Of a stretch of 64,000 nucleotides of DNA, positions 13,142-24,779 are shown in pieces (positions within the stretch are counted from its first letter, which is position 1; every line of letters starts with the position of its first letter). Source of the DNA: Poecilobothrus nobilitatus. Its lineage: Eukaryota > Arthropoda > Insecta > Diptera > Dolichopodidae. The notes beneath the pieces were generated by a model. The model saw only the letters and a list, made by a program, of their open reading frames with translations, was not told the origin of the DNA and did no database searches. Both the position numbers and the translations under genes were made by a program. The DNA lies in assembly GCA_947095535.1 (NCBI GenBank), contig OX352773.1, positions 258,377,590-258,441,589 on the forward strand, given 5' to 3'.

Positions 13142-15250
13142 ACTTCGTAAAATGCGGGATTTATTTTCAATTAAAAAACACTTGCTACATAAATTCGCAT
13201 TCCCTTGGTTTATAAACTACATGTTTAATCATTAACCGAGATTCTCTTATGAAGATTTTTTAATTTTAATTAAATATAAAATTTTATTGCATATCTATAG
13301 GGGTAATTTTATTTTATTAAAGATTGACATTTTATTTTTATGGAAACGATCAAATTTTATAAAATTTAAGTGTACTTTACATATTCTAGAACAAAAGTAA
13401 ATAAATAAATAGAATAAATAAAAATTAATTAAGAAATACTGAAACCTCGATGATTTTTAATAAAATTTAAATAAAAAAAAAATATTCATTTTACTGAGTT
13501 TAGTTCTGTTATTTTCATTTTTTAATAGAAATTAAAATGAATTCCATCTATAGAAATATTAGTATGTATTTACAAACATTTTATATATACACAATATGTA
13601 AAAAATTATGAATGATTGCATTTTCTGTTCTCATTTAATGCTTTTTATTTCTTTTTATTTATGTTTCGACAAAAAAAAAAAAAAAAATTATTTATTTTCT
13701 TTTCATATAATTTTATATTTTTAATTTTTTTAAAGATATTTTTAGCTGACTACTGAACCGTGATATTTTTTCAAACAGAAACTGACTGAACGGTCATACA
13801 GAAAGGATAAATTCTACTAAATAAAAGGAAGGGTAATCAAACAAGAGAAAAAGAACTAGAGTATGAGAGTGTATTATAATCTAATGAATATTAAAAAATA
13901 TATTATGTACTTATTGAATCCATATATATAATATAAAAAAATAATATCGGAATGGTCACCTGAATTTCTATTTATTTTTCTGTTCAGTTGTCGCTTTATT
14001 ATTAATATTAACCATAAAGGATATCCATGACTGGTCAGAGAATTATCGATTCAGTTAAGTTTGCTTTAGTGATGGTGATGTATAAAATTAATATGTTGAT
14101 TAAATGGAAATGAGTCAAGGGATTCGTTTTCTTTTTTAGTTTTTATTTTATTTTTTTTCAAAGAGTGGGTTGAATTGAACAGAAAAATATTTTTTATTGC
14201 ATCTGTATTTGTTGTTGGTTTATTGATTTCTCAATAGAAAATACAAAAAAAAAAAAAAAACAAATACTTTCATGTTGTTAATTCATTAAGACTTGAGAGG
14301 ATTAGAAAAAAAAAAAAATTATTTTAAATAAAGTAAAAAAATAACATTTCTATTAATAAACATGTCATTTAATAGAAATTTTTTATATGTACGAATTTAC
14401 AGAGAAAAGTTGAAGGAAATTGGAGGTAAAAAAAAGGAAACATTTGTTATAAAATATATTATGTAATTATGTAGTTTTTAACCGTGCGTATTTTATTTTA
14501 CAATTTACAGTTTTTAATTTCAAAATTAATTTTGAATTTTTTTTTTGTTTGAGAACCTTAAACAATATTGTATCTATTTTTATATTTATATAACAAATAT
14601 TTTATTAAATGTTAATTTTTTTCGTTTAAAGGATATTTTTCATTTTTATGCTATTGGATAAACTTTGAAGTCTTAACCGATATGATTTTATCTATTACGT
14701 ATGAGGACCATCTGTTTTACTCTTATTAATTTATATATAGTTATATAATTCCATGCTTTAAACAAAGCTCTAAACCAATCCATGCCAAATTTTAAATTAA
14801 TTTATTTGATCTCTATCTAAGTTCTTTATTAATTATTGCAAAAAGTAAGTGTTATCGTATATATATTATCATCCCATACATATGCATCTAAAGAAAAGTC
14901 AATATTGTAGATAAAAAAATATTTTAATATTCTATTAATAATTAATATTTCCAAATAAGAATAGTATAACATATAAGAATTTGTTTATAATTGTATAAAT
15001 TGTGATATACGAAATGGAAAGTTTATGTTTGCGAAATTTTGAAATTTCGACTCTCAAATTGCTTTACATAGCGACAATTTTCTAAACCCAAGAAATTTTC
15101 TAAACTTAAAATATCCGTTTTGGTTACAGAAAAATTTCAATGTCTTACATTAAGGTGTTTTACAGTTATCCGATGGTTTACCATATTATATACATTTTTA
15201 AGAATATAATGTTTATAAAAAAAAATGGTATGATTTTTGAATGAATTCCT
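13142..15250. other. Anonymous AT-rich noncoding DNA
   Basis: Nothing recognisable is seen. A/T runs dominate, with isolated GC-richer words near 13740-13810 ('ctgactactgaaccgtgat...actgactgaacggtcat') that form no clear element. Confidence 0.6.
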
Positions 15251-15256
15251 TACGTG

Positions 15257-15436
15257 AACGAAGAAATAAAGAAATGTGCAATAAAACATAATACCCGTTT
15301 AGAAGTACACATACATGTAGAAGCATTAAAACTTTTAAATTCCAAAAATGCTAATGCTTAAAATAATTGGTTGACTAGATTTAGTGATAAGTGCAGGTCA
15401 TATTTGCAGAGGTCTGCACCTTCGGTAGATATATAG
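15257..15436 (+). pseudogene. Possible relic of a CENP-B/Tigger-type DNA-binding domain
   Basis: One reading frame gives NEEIKKCAIKHNT..., then IHVEALKLLNSKNANA, an in-frame stop, and NNWLTRFSDKCR before the final stop. This resembles the second helix-turn-helix of pogo/Tigger transposases and CENP-B, in which an 'I..KAL.LA' helix is followed by 'FKASNGWL.RFKKRH'. The spacing between the helix and the WL.RF motif fits. The in-frame stop and the absence of a DDE catalytic domain nearby mean it would be a broken fragment. The match is short and made by eye, so a chance resemblance is possible. Confidence 0.3.
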
Positions 15437-15439
15437 TAA

Positions 15440-17040
15440 CGTAAGATTAATGGTTAAACTTTAAGTTAAGTTTTAAATTTTTAAGATGGCACTGTTCTGA
15501 AATTCTCATAATCAATCTTAGTTTACTACTTATTACCTAGGTTTTAGGGAGAATACCTTATTTGATTTATAATTTTGAAATATTAAACTACTTAATAAAA
15601 AAAACAGCTTTAACAAAAAAAATTAACAAAAGTTTCTTACAAATCTCAATAAAATTTTTGTTACTGATTTTAAAAATTTTAAATTTACCATCAAAATTAA
15701 ATAAACCACTACAAAGCAAATCTATCTATAGTTGTTCAGGATGAGCAAACCGTAGGAACTTTCAATTGTTTTGAATTGTATCGATAATATTTGGTTTTCA
15801 ATTTTTTAATTTTTGCTTTCAAAACTTTATTTTTTTGAAATTTTTAGAGCATAACTGAAAATTTTTCCCAATTTCCCATTCTTTGGAAAAAAAAAACGAA
15901 AAACGAAAGCACACCCACAGTTAGCTTACCTAGAACAGTAAACAATTGATTTTTACAAATATAATAAAAAACAAAAAAAAAAATAATGAAAAAAACCGGA
16001 AACCACAAAATCTAATCGAAATTTGTTTTGTTAGATACAATTTTAAATTACTTTTTATTTATTTCAGAGTTTTTAGCAGAAAAAACAAAACTGTTTTGTA
16101 TGGTTGGTATGCTTTTATATAAAATGAAAGCAAAAATCAAAAAAAAAGAAATATAAAAGGAAATAAAAAATTTAGTTTTCCACACAAGTCTTTAAATTAA
16201 TTGCCCACCCTTTTAATTCTTTTTCAAAATCCGCTCAATAAAATTAAAGTAATTGTTATACGATTTATTACATAGAATTCGGATTTAAAGTATTTTTATT
16301 TTTATGTAGAAAATTAAATTTTCCTATATTTTATTTTTACATATTATATTTTCTTTGTAAAGAAATTCATTTAAAACTTTTATGTAGATGTGATTTATTT
16401 TCATTTCTCAATTTGATTTTTTAATTTTACTGGAAAGTTTTTTGATCGAAGATAAAAAACAAATCCTAAATATTTTACATTGGTGCAATTGGATTGGAAA
16501 ATTCTGATGAGAAAATTTAGTAAAGTATTAGAAAAAATACAGAAATTGTATAATTTATATGATTATAATGATTTGACTTAAAAATTAAGATTGGCTACAA
16601 ATAATTAAACCGCTACACTTTAAGATCACTGTGATAAAGTGTTTAATACATATTTTAAAGAAACTTTATTGTATACAGTATCTTTTGATGATTATCACCA
16701 TCCTTACTCGAAAAAAGAGAAACGAACACTTCTCTTACTTTAAGTTTATTACTTAGTTTATTATATTTAAAAAAAAAAAGTCTTAAATCAGACAAAGCTA
16801 CACTTTAAAATTACTAAAACCAAGTGTTTAACACATGTTTTAAAGATAAAGAGTCATAAATCAAGAAATTTACACTTTAAAAAATTTCATTTTACGTCAT
16901 GTAAATGACCTCTAATGTAGACGTTTTAGTTCCATATAACATTTCAGTTCAAATAAATTTTGAGATATGTATTTTGAAATCATTATTTTGAATGAAATCC
17001 TCGTTTATAAAAATAATTTTTATAATTAGTTAAAAACAAG
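15440..17040. other. AT-rich noncoding DNA with one diverged local repeat
   Basis: No gene is seen. Two ~65-bp related blocks containing 'gctacactttaa.atcact...aagtgtttaa.acat.ttttaaag' lie at about 16611-16670 and 16797-16850, about 187 bp apart, showing an old local duplication. The 60-codon ORF at 15562-15744 is low complexity. Confidence 0.55.
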
Positions 17041-17046
17041 TTAATA

Positions 17047-17885
17047 TAACAGTAAGTCGATGCAACCGACTTATTTATACCCTACACCTAAAAAATCAAA
17101 TTAAATTAAAGATCCATGAGTTATTTTAGTCAGGTATTTTCCGGTAGTTATTTTAGTCAGGTGAAAGCACCCGGACCACCACCCCAATTCATCTCAAATT
17201 TTAGAGACATCATCAGAACAGGGTAGAATACTCTTATATCAAATTTCAAGTTTTTATATTTATTAATTTCGAAGATATGCTTGTTCGGTCTTGGGAGTTG
17301 TGTAGGAGATTCATGTGAAATTTTAGGCAAATCAGAGATTCAGGAAACAACACCCTCGTATCAAATTTGCAGTTTCTATCCTTATTAATTTCAAAGATAT
17401 GCTTGTTCGGTTTTGGGAGTTGTAGGAGAGGTACCGGAACGACCGCACCAATTCATTCCAAATCTTAGGCAAATCAGGGATTTAGGAAACAGCACCCTCG
17501 AATCAAATTTGAAGTTTTTATCTTTATTAATTTCGAAGATATGCTTGTTCGGTTTTGGGAGTTGTATGGGAGGTACCCGAACAGCTCCTACAATTCATCT
17601 CCAATTTTGGACAAATAAGGGATTCAGGAAACCCTAGTACTAAATTTGAAATTTCTATCTTTATTAATTTCGAATATATGCTTGTTCGGTTTTGGGATTT
17701 GTATGGGAGGTACCCAAATAGCCACTCCAATTTATCTCAAATTTTAGGGATATCAAGGATTCAGGAAAACACACCCTCGTACAAAAGTTTAAGTGTCTAT
17801 CTTTATTAATTTCGAAGATATGCGTATTCGGTTTTGGGAGTTGTATAGGAGGTACCCGAACACATGGTGTACCCGAACATTTTAT
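17047..17885 (-). mobile_element. Truncated DINE-1/INE-1-like Helentron copy (3' part), inverted relative to the 29-kb copy
   Basis: Read on the minus strand this is the 3' portion of the element at 29208-30265. The hairpin AAGTCG-atgcaac-CGACTT is at 17054-17072, next to the 'tataccctacacc' block, followed by an ~100-bp segment nearly identical to the reverse complement of about 30150-30245, and then the ~140-bp satellite units. The 5' start, the 'gtatatatattctg' core and the (GTCC)n tract are missing; the copy ends near 17885 inside a repeat unit ('acccgaacacatggtg'). The 74-99-codon ORFs on both strands are read-through of repeat units, not genes. DINE-1-like elements are non-autonomous and would depend on a Helentron Rep/helicase not seen here. 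Confidence 0.8.
17272..17870. repeat. Tandem array of ~140-bp satellite units (copy 1)
   Basis: The landmark 'aagatatgc' recurs at 17272, 17394, 17536, 17673 and 17815, giving periods of 122, 142, 137 and 142 bp. Each unit has 'ttcggttttgggagttgta.(g)ggaggtaccc', then 'caattcatct.aaatttt', 'agggattcaggaaac' and 'aaatttgaagttt.tatctttattaatttcgaagatatgc'. The same unit, inverted, forms the array at about 29430-30110. Confidence 0.9.
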
Positions 17886-17889
17886 GCTT

Positions 17890-19480
17890 ATCTGAAATGA
17901 TGACCTTTCTGAAGATATGTATTTGGTTGAAAAATATCTTATAGTAAAGTAAAGTTTAGCCAAAAAAAAATTGAAATATTCTTTTTAATTTTGCCCTTCA
18001 TCTAACAAAGGCTAAAAAATTCGTGAGGAAATGGAAAAGAAAGAAGGTAAGAAGTTATTATTATTAAGTTACTTTCTGAGATTTTAGTAGTCATTCATTT
18101 ATAACATAATTTGAAAACATGTTAGTCATCCCTCTTGAAATAAGTCTTCAAAAAAATATTAAAATTAAAAAGTGCAAAACTACATTCAACATAATATATT
18201 TTGAAATACAGGATCGTATTGTAATCGCAACACAATGGAGCTTACAAACTTTAATTTTTTAACATAATTCCAAGGGTAAGAAATAAATCTTGAATTTCAT
18301 TATTTCAATTAGAGATTATGTTAATAATTTTTCACCCATATGTCAAGTGTTATAATATAAGTCATTCAACTTTTAACAGAGTATATAAAACCCCTTTAAA
18401 AAAAAAAAAGTTACTAATTTTTAAAATTGCAAGTTAATTTTTATGACCTAACATGTCATACATAATGTATAAAATATAAGTAAAATCAGTTTATATATTA
18501 TATGTATGTACAAAAAGTCATACTGATTTAAAAAAGAAAAAAAATTCCAATTAAAAATTTATAATATTTTTTTTTTTTTATTTTAAACCCTAGGAAAATA
18601 TAAAAATTATTACAAAATTCATTCAAATGCTTAAAAATGCAAAAAAGGAAAAGCAAAACAACAACAAAATAATATACGCCTAGAAGATGACAAATTTTTC
18701 ACGCTATGTTCATTCAAACATGATCAAATTAATTAAGAAATCTAGCAAGCATGTCAACATAATTTTCTTTTTTTTTGTTTTTTTTTTTCTGTAAATTTCA
18801 AAGAAAAACTTTGAAAGAAAAAAAGAAAACGTAGAGAAAATTTTTAAATTTTCTTAAAAAATGAAAGAGAAGAGAAGAAAAAAAAAAGAAGCAATCTTTG
18901 AACATTAAAAAGTTAAAAAGTTTAAAAGTTGAAATTGATTTGTTTTTTTTTTTTTTTGTACCTTCATTTTTTTTTGAAAGAACGTTTTTAATGTTCTTAT
19001 ATTTAAAAGGAGAAAAACTTTATTTTTTATTTTCTTTTTTTTTTTGTAATTTTGTGAAAATTATTATGTTTTAGAAGCATCAATTTGATTATAGAAAGAT
19101 TGTTATTTGGTATGTATGCAGATGTGTATATTTTTCGCAATTTTTCGCCTTTTTTCCTATTTTTGTTTAGAGGGAACGAAGATGTGATGTAAAAATTACA
19201 AAAAAAAAAATAAAAACATTTTTGACTTCCTTTGACTTTATTAAGATATCTGATAAATTTGTAAAGGAATAATTTTGTTTTTGATTGAAGAGCATTTTAA
19301 TAATTAGTAATAAAAATTTTGAAGAATAGATTCAAAATTCAAAAGTTTGTTTATCTATCTGTTGATTTTTGTATAGATACAAATTTTTAGTTTAATAAAT
19401 TAAATAACGGTAATCTTTCGCTTGTATTTTGTTTTAAGCTTATATCTTTCGATTACAATAAAATTTATTTTCGATTAGTC
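17890..19480. other. Anonymous AT-rich noncoding DNA
   Basis: No gene or repeat is recognised except homopolymers and A-rich/T-rich tracts, which are especially dense at 18760-19060. Confidence 0.6.
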
Positions 19481-19483
19481 ATA

Positions 19484-19610
19484 TATACTTCACAGATGAT
19501 TTTTATAAAATTTTATGTACCTATATATGTAAGTGTAGGAGTAATCGAAAGTTTAAAATAGATGTTGCCTAGGCTAATAACACTTATTTTCATCTTCTAT
19601 AAAAAGAAGA
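19484..19610. repeat. Diverged dispersed repeat, module C (copy 1)
   Basis: 'acttcacagatgatttttataaaattttatgtacc...aaagtttaaaatagatgttgcctaggctaataa' aligns by eye with 21600-21740 and 31005-31095. Two of the three copies lie about 0.8-0.9 kb before a repeat B copy in the same relative order, so C may be one end of a longer B element. Confidence 0.45.
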
Positions 19611-20404
19611 TTAAGGATTTTAAGAACTTTTTAATCCAATATTGAAAGGTGTGTCCTTTTTAATTAAATTTATTGGTAAAGCTAGTGATATCAGGTGGTA
19701 TTAAAACATTGTTAGAATTTGACTGTACTAACTACCTACTTAGCTGAATACAAACGGTTGAGGTCATAAAAAAATGCTATACATTTTATCCTCTATACTA
19801 AATACTTAGAAATAAAAAAAAATTGTAAGCAAATGTTACCAACTATTTTCATAGCTAGAAGAAAAATCTTTTGTACAACAACATTTTGAGAACTTGGTTT
19901 ATCTAAAGAAGTAATAGTTTCAAGCAGCAATATTTAAGTTTTTTTTTTCAATTAAATGTTTGTAATATTTCCATATATATATGATTACAAAAAAAATTCA
20001 AATTAAATTATCGGGGTACGTATGTATATAGAAAAACAATTAAGTAAAAAAGAAATTTAAAATAGGGTGTGTTCATTCATTATTGCATTGCTCATTTTTC
20101 AATTTTATGACGCCAATATTATTTTTCAACTCAATTAAATCATCATATGAAAGAGGAAACAATTAAATTTTACTCATCAATGAGTTTTTGACATTTTCAA
20201 TTGATAGGATAAATTATTATTGTAAAAAAAATTTATTTCAGAAATGAAATTGTTATATTATTTTAATTTTCTGTTTTCTTCATAACTATTGTAGTACATT
20301 ATGTGGATATTACTTAAATCATATGTGTATGGTAGAATTTATTGTTTTTTGTTTTTTTTTTCAATAATCAATTTAGATATTATGGTATCTGTGGTTTTAA
20401 TTTA

Positions 20405-21212
20405 AACAAGGTAGAATGTAAACCAACGGTTTTTAAAAGTGCACATTTCCAAAAGACAATACAAAACTGTTTAGAATTGTGACTTGCACAAAAATTTGAC
20501 TTGCAAAGAAAAAACGTGAAAATGGGACTTTTCTGAAATTTTGAGGGGCTGTATGTCCGTAACTAAGAAAACAGTCCCTATATAACTAAGAAAAACCGTT
20601 AACACACGTAAAAATATATTACTTGAGCTTTATTTTTTTGTCTTGGCTAAGAAAACTGTTTACAGGTGACTAAGTTACAGGTGTTTAAAAATAGCAAATT
20701 TTCAATATTTGAGCCCTAATAGCTCATAAACAGGGGGTGCTACAAAAAAATTTTCTGAGCTAACTTATACTAATTCTAAAAGTTCTTTCTTGTCTCAATT
20801 TCAAGCCACTATCTAAAAGCGTGCCGGAGTTATGAAGGTAGAAAAATCGTGCAAAATTTTGTTTTCACATAACTGTAAATTTAAATACTAAATTTAAAAA
20901 ATATATGTAATTTTGATATTGATTTATAAAGGTAAAAAAAATTCCTGTTGAATGACGTTTTTAGATTGAAAAATGTTAAGCGGAACATGAAATATACGCG
21001 TTTAAAAATAGGGATTTTTGAAAAAAGTTTGAGAGGCTGTAGTAGTTCCCTGATGGATGGGGTCACATGAAAAAGTTGTTGTTTTACCCATGGCTAAAAT
21101 TTTTTTCCTCTATCTTTAACGCTGTAGAAGTTTTGTAAACAGATGGAACAGACGGACGAACAGAGTAAAACTAATAGGCACATTTTTTCAAAATTTTTTT
21201 TTAGGAAATGTG
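20405..21212 (-). repeat. Dispersed repeat family B, copy 1
   Basis: Family B is defined here by shared blocks. On this strand they are: a start 'aacaaggtagaatgta', 'acaggtgtttaaaaatagcaaattttcaat', 'tgccggagttatgaaggtagaaaaatcgtgcaaaattttgttttcacataactgtaaa', 'ttttagattgaaaaatgtt', and an end 'aacagacggacgaacagagtaaaactaataggcacattttttcaaaa'. Diverged copies of the same blocks occur at 27600-28230 and 51370-51900 (opposite strand) and at 31815-32230, 37440-37540, 46455-47065 and 48625-49440. No ORF of a transposase or reverse transcriptase is visible in any copy. The strand given treats the copies that read 'ctgtccgtc' on the + strand as +. The class is unknown. Confidence 0.7.
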
Positions 21213-22952
21213 CTAAAAGGAAAATCATTCAACGGTATTTATAGACTGTTAGTGGTTTTTGGAGAAGTATTTATTATTATATACGTATATGTTATTAAAA
21301 TATATCAAAAGGTATATGATTTAATAACAAGGAAATTATTACATAATGAATTTTATTTTATTTCGGATCATATTAAATATACAAATATACTTGAAAGATA
21401 CCTTACAACATTTAAATGCTGTGATATTATAATATTATTGAAAAAACGAATGAATGAAACCACTATTGTAGGTTATCAATTATTTTTAATGAACATATCA
21501 AATTTATATTATACAAAACAATATTTTAATACAAAAAAATAATCTTTTTCAAAAATTCATTAAAAAGGGTCTAATGACAAAAAAAATTTCGATTAGTCTT
21601 ATACTTCACAGATGGTTTTTTTTTTAAATTTCATATACCTATGACCAAATTAGTTTAAACTAGGAAACTAAGAGTAAGAGTAAACGTATAAAAGTAAATG
21701 AAAGTTTAACCTAGAAGTTGTCCAGGAACTTCGTACTATTGAAGTGTATAAGGTCCAGTAGTGTTAAAGGAAGGAGTGAATGAAACTAAAATAATAAGAA
21801 AATTAATTGTTTAACTGTCAGTTTAAATTAAGATTTCATAAATTGTTGAGTTTTTATAGGAATATTAAAATACTGTACTTACAGACTCTTATTAATGAAT
21901 TGATCCATTTTTTAAGAAAGTGAAAGACTTACCTAAAAATAAAAAGAAAAAAATATTTTTATTAAATAATGTTGATTCCTATTAAATGTTTATAAAATAG
22001 TATTATATATAGTATTTCATTGAAATGGTTTTCATTAAAGGTTCTTATTTACATTCTAAAAATATTATGAGTTTAAAATTCGATTTCCCTTTTTTTTATA
22101 CGTTACTGAAACTGTAGGAAAGGATTCCTTTATACAAATTTATTATAGATTTAGGTAATGAGGAAAGAAATTGGAGAGAAATAAGATAATAAGGGAGAGT
22201 TGCAAAATAAATTGGAAGCATATTTCACATTTTAGCGGTTCTAATATTATGTAAGTTTACATAACCAGTTATAAATCGCCTAGAAATTTCCAAGGCGTAG
22301 ATACCATGTTTAAAATATTTAAATTTTCATATCTTTGAATAATTCTTCATTGAAATCGCATAATTCCTACGAATTGATCTCATTTGCAAGAGAAAATCAA
22401 ATTCTCCTCTAAGCCATTCCGGAACTTAAAGACTAAATCGAAATAATTCCAGAACTTAAGTTTATCAGTTAAAGTGTTTTAGTTTTTATGGTGTTTCTGT
22501 CAAGGTGTATTAAAATTAACTTAACTAAAAAGTTAAATTAATTTAAAATAAAATCATTTTTTCAATAATTATTTTCAAATTAAATAGTTTTAAGTAAATA
22601 TAGAAAATATTGATAAATTTGATCACTGACTCATGTCAAATATAATCATTACAGCAATCTGTCATAAATTGTGGTAAAAAACAGCAACTTCCAGTTACAT
22701 TTATTAATAAAATCATGAAATATTAGAAATTCGATTAAGATTTTTAACTTTATGGTTAATTTTTTTTAGTATAATATAATTAATATAAAAATAAATAGAA
22801 ACAAAAATAAACTAAAATACAGAATCTAAAAACTGTTCAAATAAAGTATGTATGTATGGACGTACCTACCTAAATAATTACAAATAAAAAAAAAATTAAA
22901 TTAAGTAAAAATTAAAAAAAACTCACGCTATATTTAAGAATAAGACTTTAGT
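21213..22952. other. AT-rich noncoding DNA; longest ORF of the window and a module C copy
   Basis: The longest ORF in the window (21210-21542, + strand, 110 codons) starts inside the tail of repeat B and is rich in I, Y, L and K. It has no recognisable domain, and in DNA this AT-rich one ORF of that length in 64 kb is close to what chance would give. Module C (copy 2) lies at about 21600-21740 ('cttatacttcacagatgg...gaaagtttaacctagaagttgtcc'). The rest is anonymous. Confidence 0.5.
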
Positions 22953-23034
22953 TAGATTGAGGCTCCCGGAAATAAACCCGTAAGGAATAATCGCCCAAAC
23001 AAAAATCCCCCAAACAAAAATTCCCCAAACTTCA

Positions 23035-23230
23035 GGGGCCTCAGTGGACTAGTGTGTAAGAGCATATAGAATACGCTCTAAACAACGAGGGTGCATGGGT
23101 TCGAATTCCACACACGTCGTAAGAATAATTCCCCTTACGACATTTATAGTCAAGTCTAAAAAGGAAAGGCTGTGCAAATTCCTTGTAACATTTATTTGGC
23201 AGAGAAATGCGCTAAAAAAAAAATAAAAAT
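23035..23230 (+). mobile_element. tRNA-derived SINE
   Basis: GGCCTCAGTGGACTAGTG (from 23037) resembles an RNA polymerase III A box, and GGTTCGAATTCC (23098-23109) is a near-perfect B box, about 50 bp apart as in tRNA-headed SINEs. The sequence cannot fold into a full tRNA with paired acceptor ends, so it is not a tRNA gene. A tRNA-unrelated body follows ('aagtctaaaaaggaaaggctgtgcaaattccttgtaacatttatttggcag'), ending in 'gctaaaaaaaaaataaaaata', an A-rich 3' tail. Retroposition would be by reverse transcriptase supplied by a LINE. The 115-codon ORF on the opposite strand (23049-23396) is antisense to this element and not a gene. Exact ends are uncertain. Confidence 0.7.
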
Positions 23231-23470
23231 AACACCGCAAAATTTTGTATGCAAAATAACGCCGCGGAAAATGAAATTGCATCGCCAAAATTTGGGGCGT
23301 TTTTTTTTGCGATCTTATTTCATTTTTTTGGAGTCTTATTTTATGTGAAATGATCCTCCAAAACAAAATAATTTTGGAAATGAAATAACCCCCCAAAGCA
23401 ACTATACATATTTTGGGGACAATTTCATTATATTGGTGAAATATTACATTTTCATAATTCTGAAGAGCCT

Positions 23471-23720
23471 AATTCAGAATCTCGCATATACATAAAAATA
23501 AAAAGAGAATATCCTGATTTTGAACCCAACTCTAAAATATTTCATAATTCAGAATCTCGCATATACATAATATTATATAAATATTCTGGGAAGAGGAAAT
23601 AGCTTGATTTTGAATCCAACTTTGAAGTCTCTTCTAAGTCAGAATCTCGCATATGTAAATATTCTGGCAAAAGGGAATACCTTGATTTCGTAGCCAACTT
23701 TAAAATCCCTTCAATTTTTC
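23471..23720. repeat. Minisatellite 'aattcagaatctcgcatat', three units
   Basis: 'aattcagaatctcgcatatacata' recurs at 23471, 23546 and (as 'aagtcagaatctcgcatatg') 23636, with periods of 75 and 90 bp. Each unit also has 'tattctgg.aa.agg.aat..cttgatttt..a.ccaactttaaaat'. Diverged units lie at about 3800-3960, 30775-30925 and 36225-36360. Confidence 0.8.
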
Positions 23721-23989
23721 TGCATTTTGTTGTTCGTGCAAATGTAGTGATCCCTTAATTATTAATATATGTTATTTAAGTTTTCTTAGTAGATAACATC
23801 TACAACAATTTGGGGGATTATTTCAAATAAATGTAGGGGGTTATTTCACTTTATAGCGGGAATATTTTATTTGGAAGTTGGGGTGTTATTTCATAATGAA
23901 ATAATCTCCAATTTTTTTGAATGTTATTTAATTTTTTTTTTTTGTAGGATTATTTTTTGTAGGCCTATTTCCGCCAGCTATAGATTGAA

Positions 23990-24775
23990 TTTTCTAAATT
24001 CATGATTCAAGATAAACATATAAAAAATTAAAATCTAAAAACAAAAAAAAAAAAAACAAAAACCAAATACATACATAGTAAATAATGGTCACGCATTAAA
24101 ATTGAGTTAAACACAAACAAACAAACAAACAAACAAAAACAAAATGGGGTGGAAAAAAAAAATGATTTTCTTCTTTTAGCTATTCGTCTCTGTCAATTAA
24201 AATTCGTTATGTAATCAAAAAAAAATTTCATTAGATTTTTTTTTTATGTGAATATAAACACAATTTAGAATAGCGTGATTTAATGTGCGTTAAAGGTATA
24301 TGCTAATATTTTGCAAAATTCTCAACAAAAAACAATCCTCACACACATTATACTAATTTCAAGGTAAAATGATTAATTACAAAAAAGCAGAGTTTGTAAA
24401 TTTTCGTTATTTTTGTTTTTTCTTTGCTTTTGTTCTTAGAATAACAAAAAAAAAACTTTTTTTTTAGGATTTTACAATGAATCAAATTTTGTAAAAAAAA
24501 TAAATAAAAATTAAAATGTTGTATGCATAATATATTTATACACCAACGTCCAATTACCAGTATAATATAATATGTATATGTATAATTTAATAAAAAGTAT
24601 ATTATGAAGGACAAAAGTTTTTTAAAGGTAAAATAATTCCTTTTGGCGATTAATTTTTAATCTACAGTATTCCAAGAATTTAATACAAATCAATTTTGAA
24701 ATTTAAACTCCCATTTGGCTCAATTATCAGTAATCAAAATTTCAATCTGATTATTATTAATTTAAATTTTAGATT
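23990..24775. other. AT-rich noncoding DNA with (CAAA)n microsatellite
   Basis: A (CAAA)n tract spans about 24113-24137. The 88-codon ORF at 24348-24614 (minus) is F/Y/I/K-rich and not recognisable. No gene is seen. Confidence 0.6.
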
Positions 24776-24779
24776 AGGT

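Larger units (their letters stand above)
22961..23980. mobile_element. Foldback/MITE-like element, ~1 kb, with possible 8-bp target duplication
   Basis: The left end GGCTCCCGGAAATAAACCCG and the right end, whose reverse complement is TAGCTGGCGGAAATAGGCCT, share an imperfect inverted repeat centred on CGGAAATA. The octamer TAGATTGA lies just outside each end (22953-22960 and 23981-23988), as expected of an 8-bp target-site duplication. The interior is dominated by 'gaaataa.cccc(c)' words and their complements (for example 'cccccaaacaaaaattcccc' near 23000 and 'gggggttatttca' near 23835), so the whole can fold on itself. It contains a tRNA-derived SINE (23035-23230) and three units of the minisatellite shared with the 3.5-kb element. 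No transposase is present. An 8-bp duplication would fit hAT- or P-like transposition; this is inference. Confidence 0.7.

Noticed and set aside
12945..13235. 96-codon + strand ORF
   Set aside because: It runs across the MITE at 13037-13138 and poly-A/T; no protein features.
17272..17870. CRISPR-like array
   Set aside because: Units of about 140 bp are homologous throughout with no unique spacers, and the DNA is eukaryotic.
17413..17963. Overlapping ORFs on both strands (up to 99 codons)
   Set aside because: They read through the ~140-bp satellite in several frames; matching ORFs occur in the inverted array at 29.4-29.9 kb for the same reason.
21210..21542. 110-codon ORF, the longest in the window
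   Set aside because: It begins inside a dispersed repeat, is I/Y/K-rich, shows no domain, and its length is near chance expectation for this amount of AT-rich DNA.
23035..23110. A functional tRNA gene
   Set aside because: A and B boxes are present but the ends do not pair into an acceptor stem and a SINE body with an A-rich tail follows.
23049..23396. 115-codon minus-strand ORF
   Set aside because: It is antisense to the tRNA-derived SINE and the surrounding foldback DNA; the 'VEFEPMHPR' stretch is the B box read backwards.
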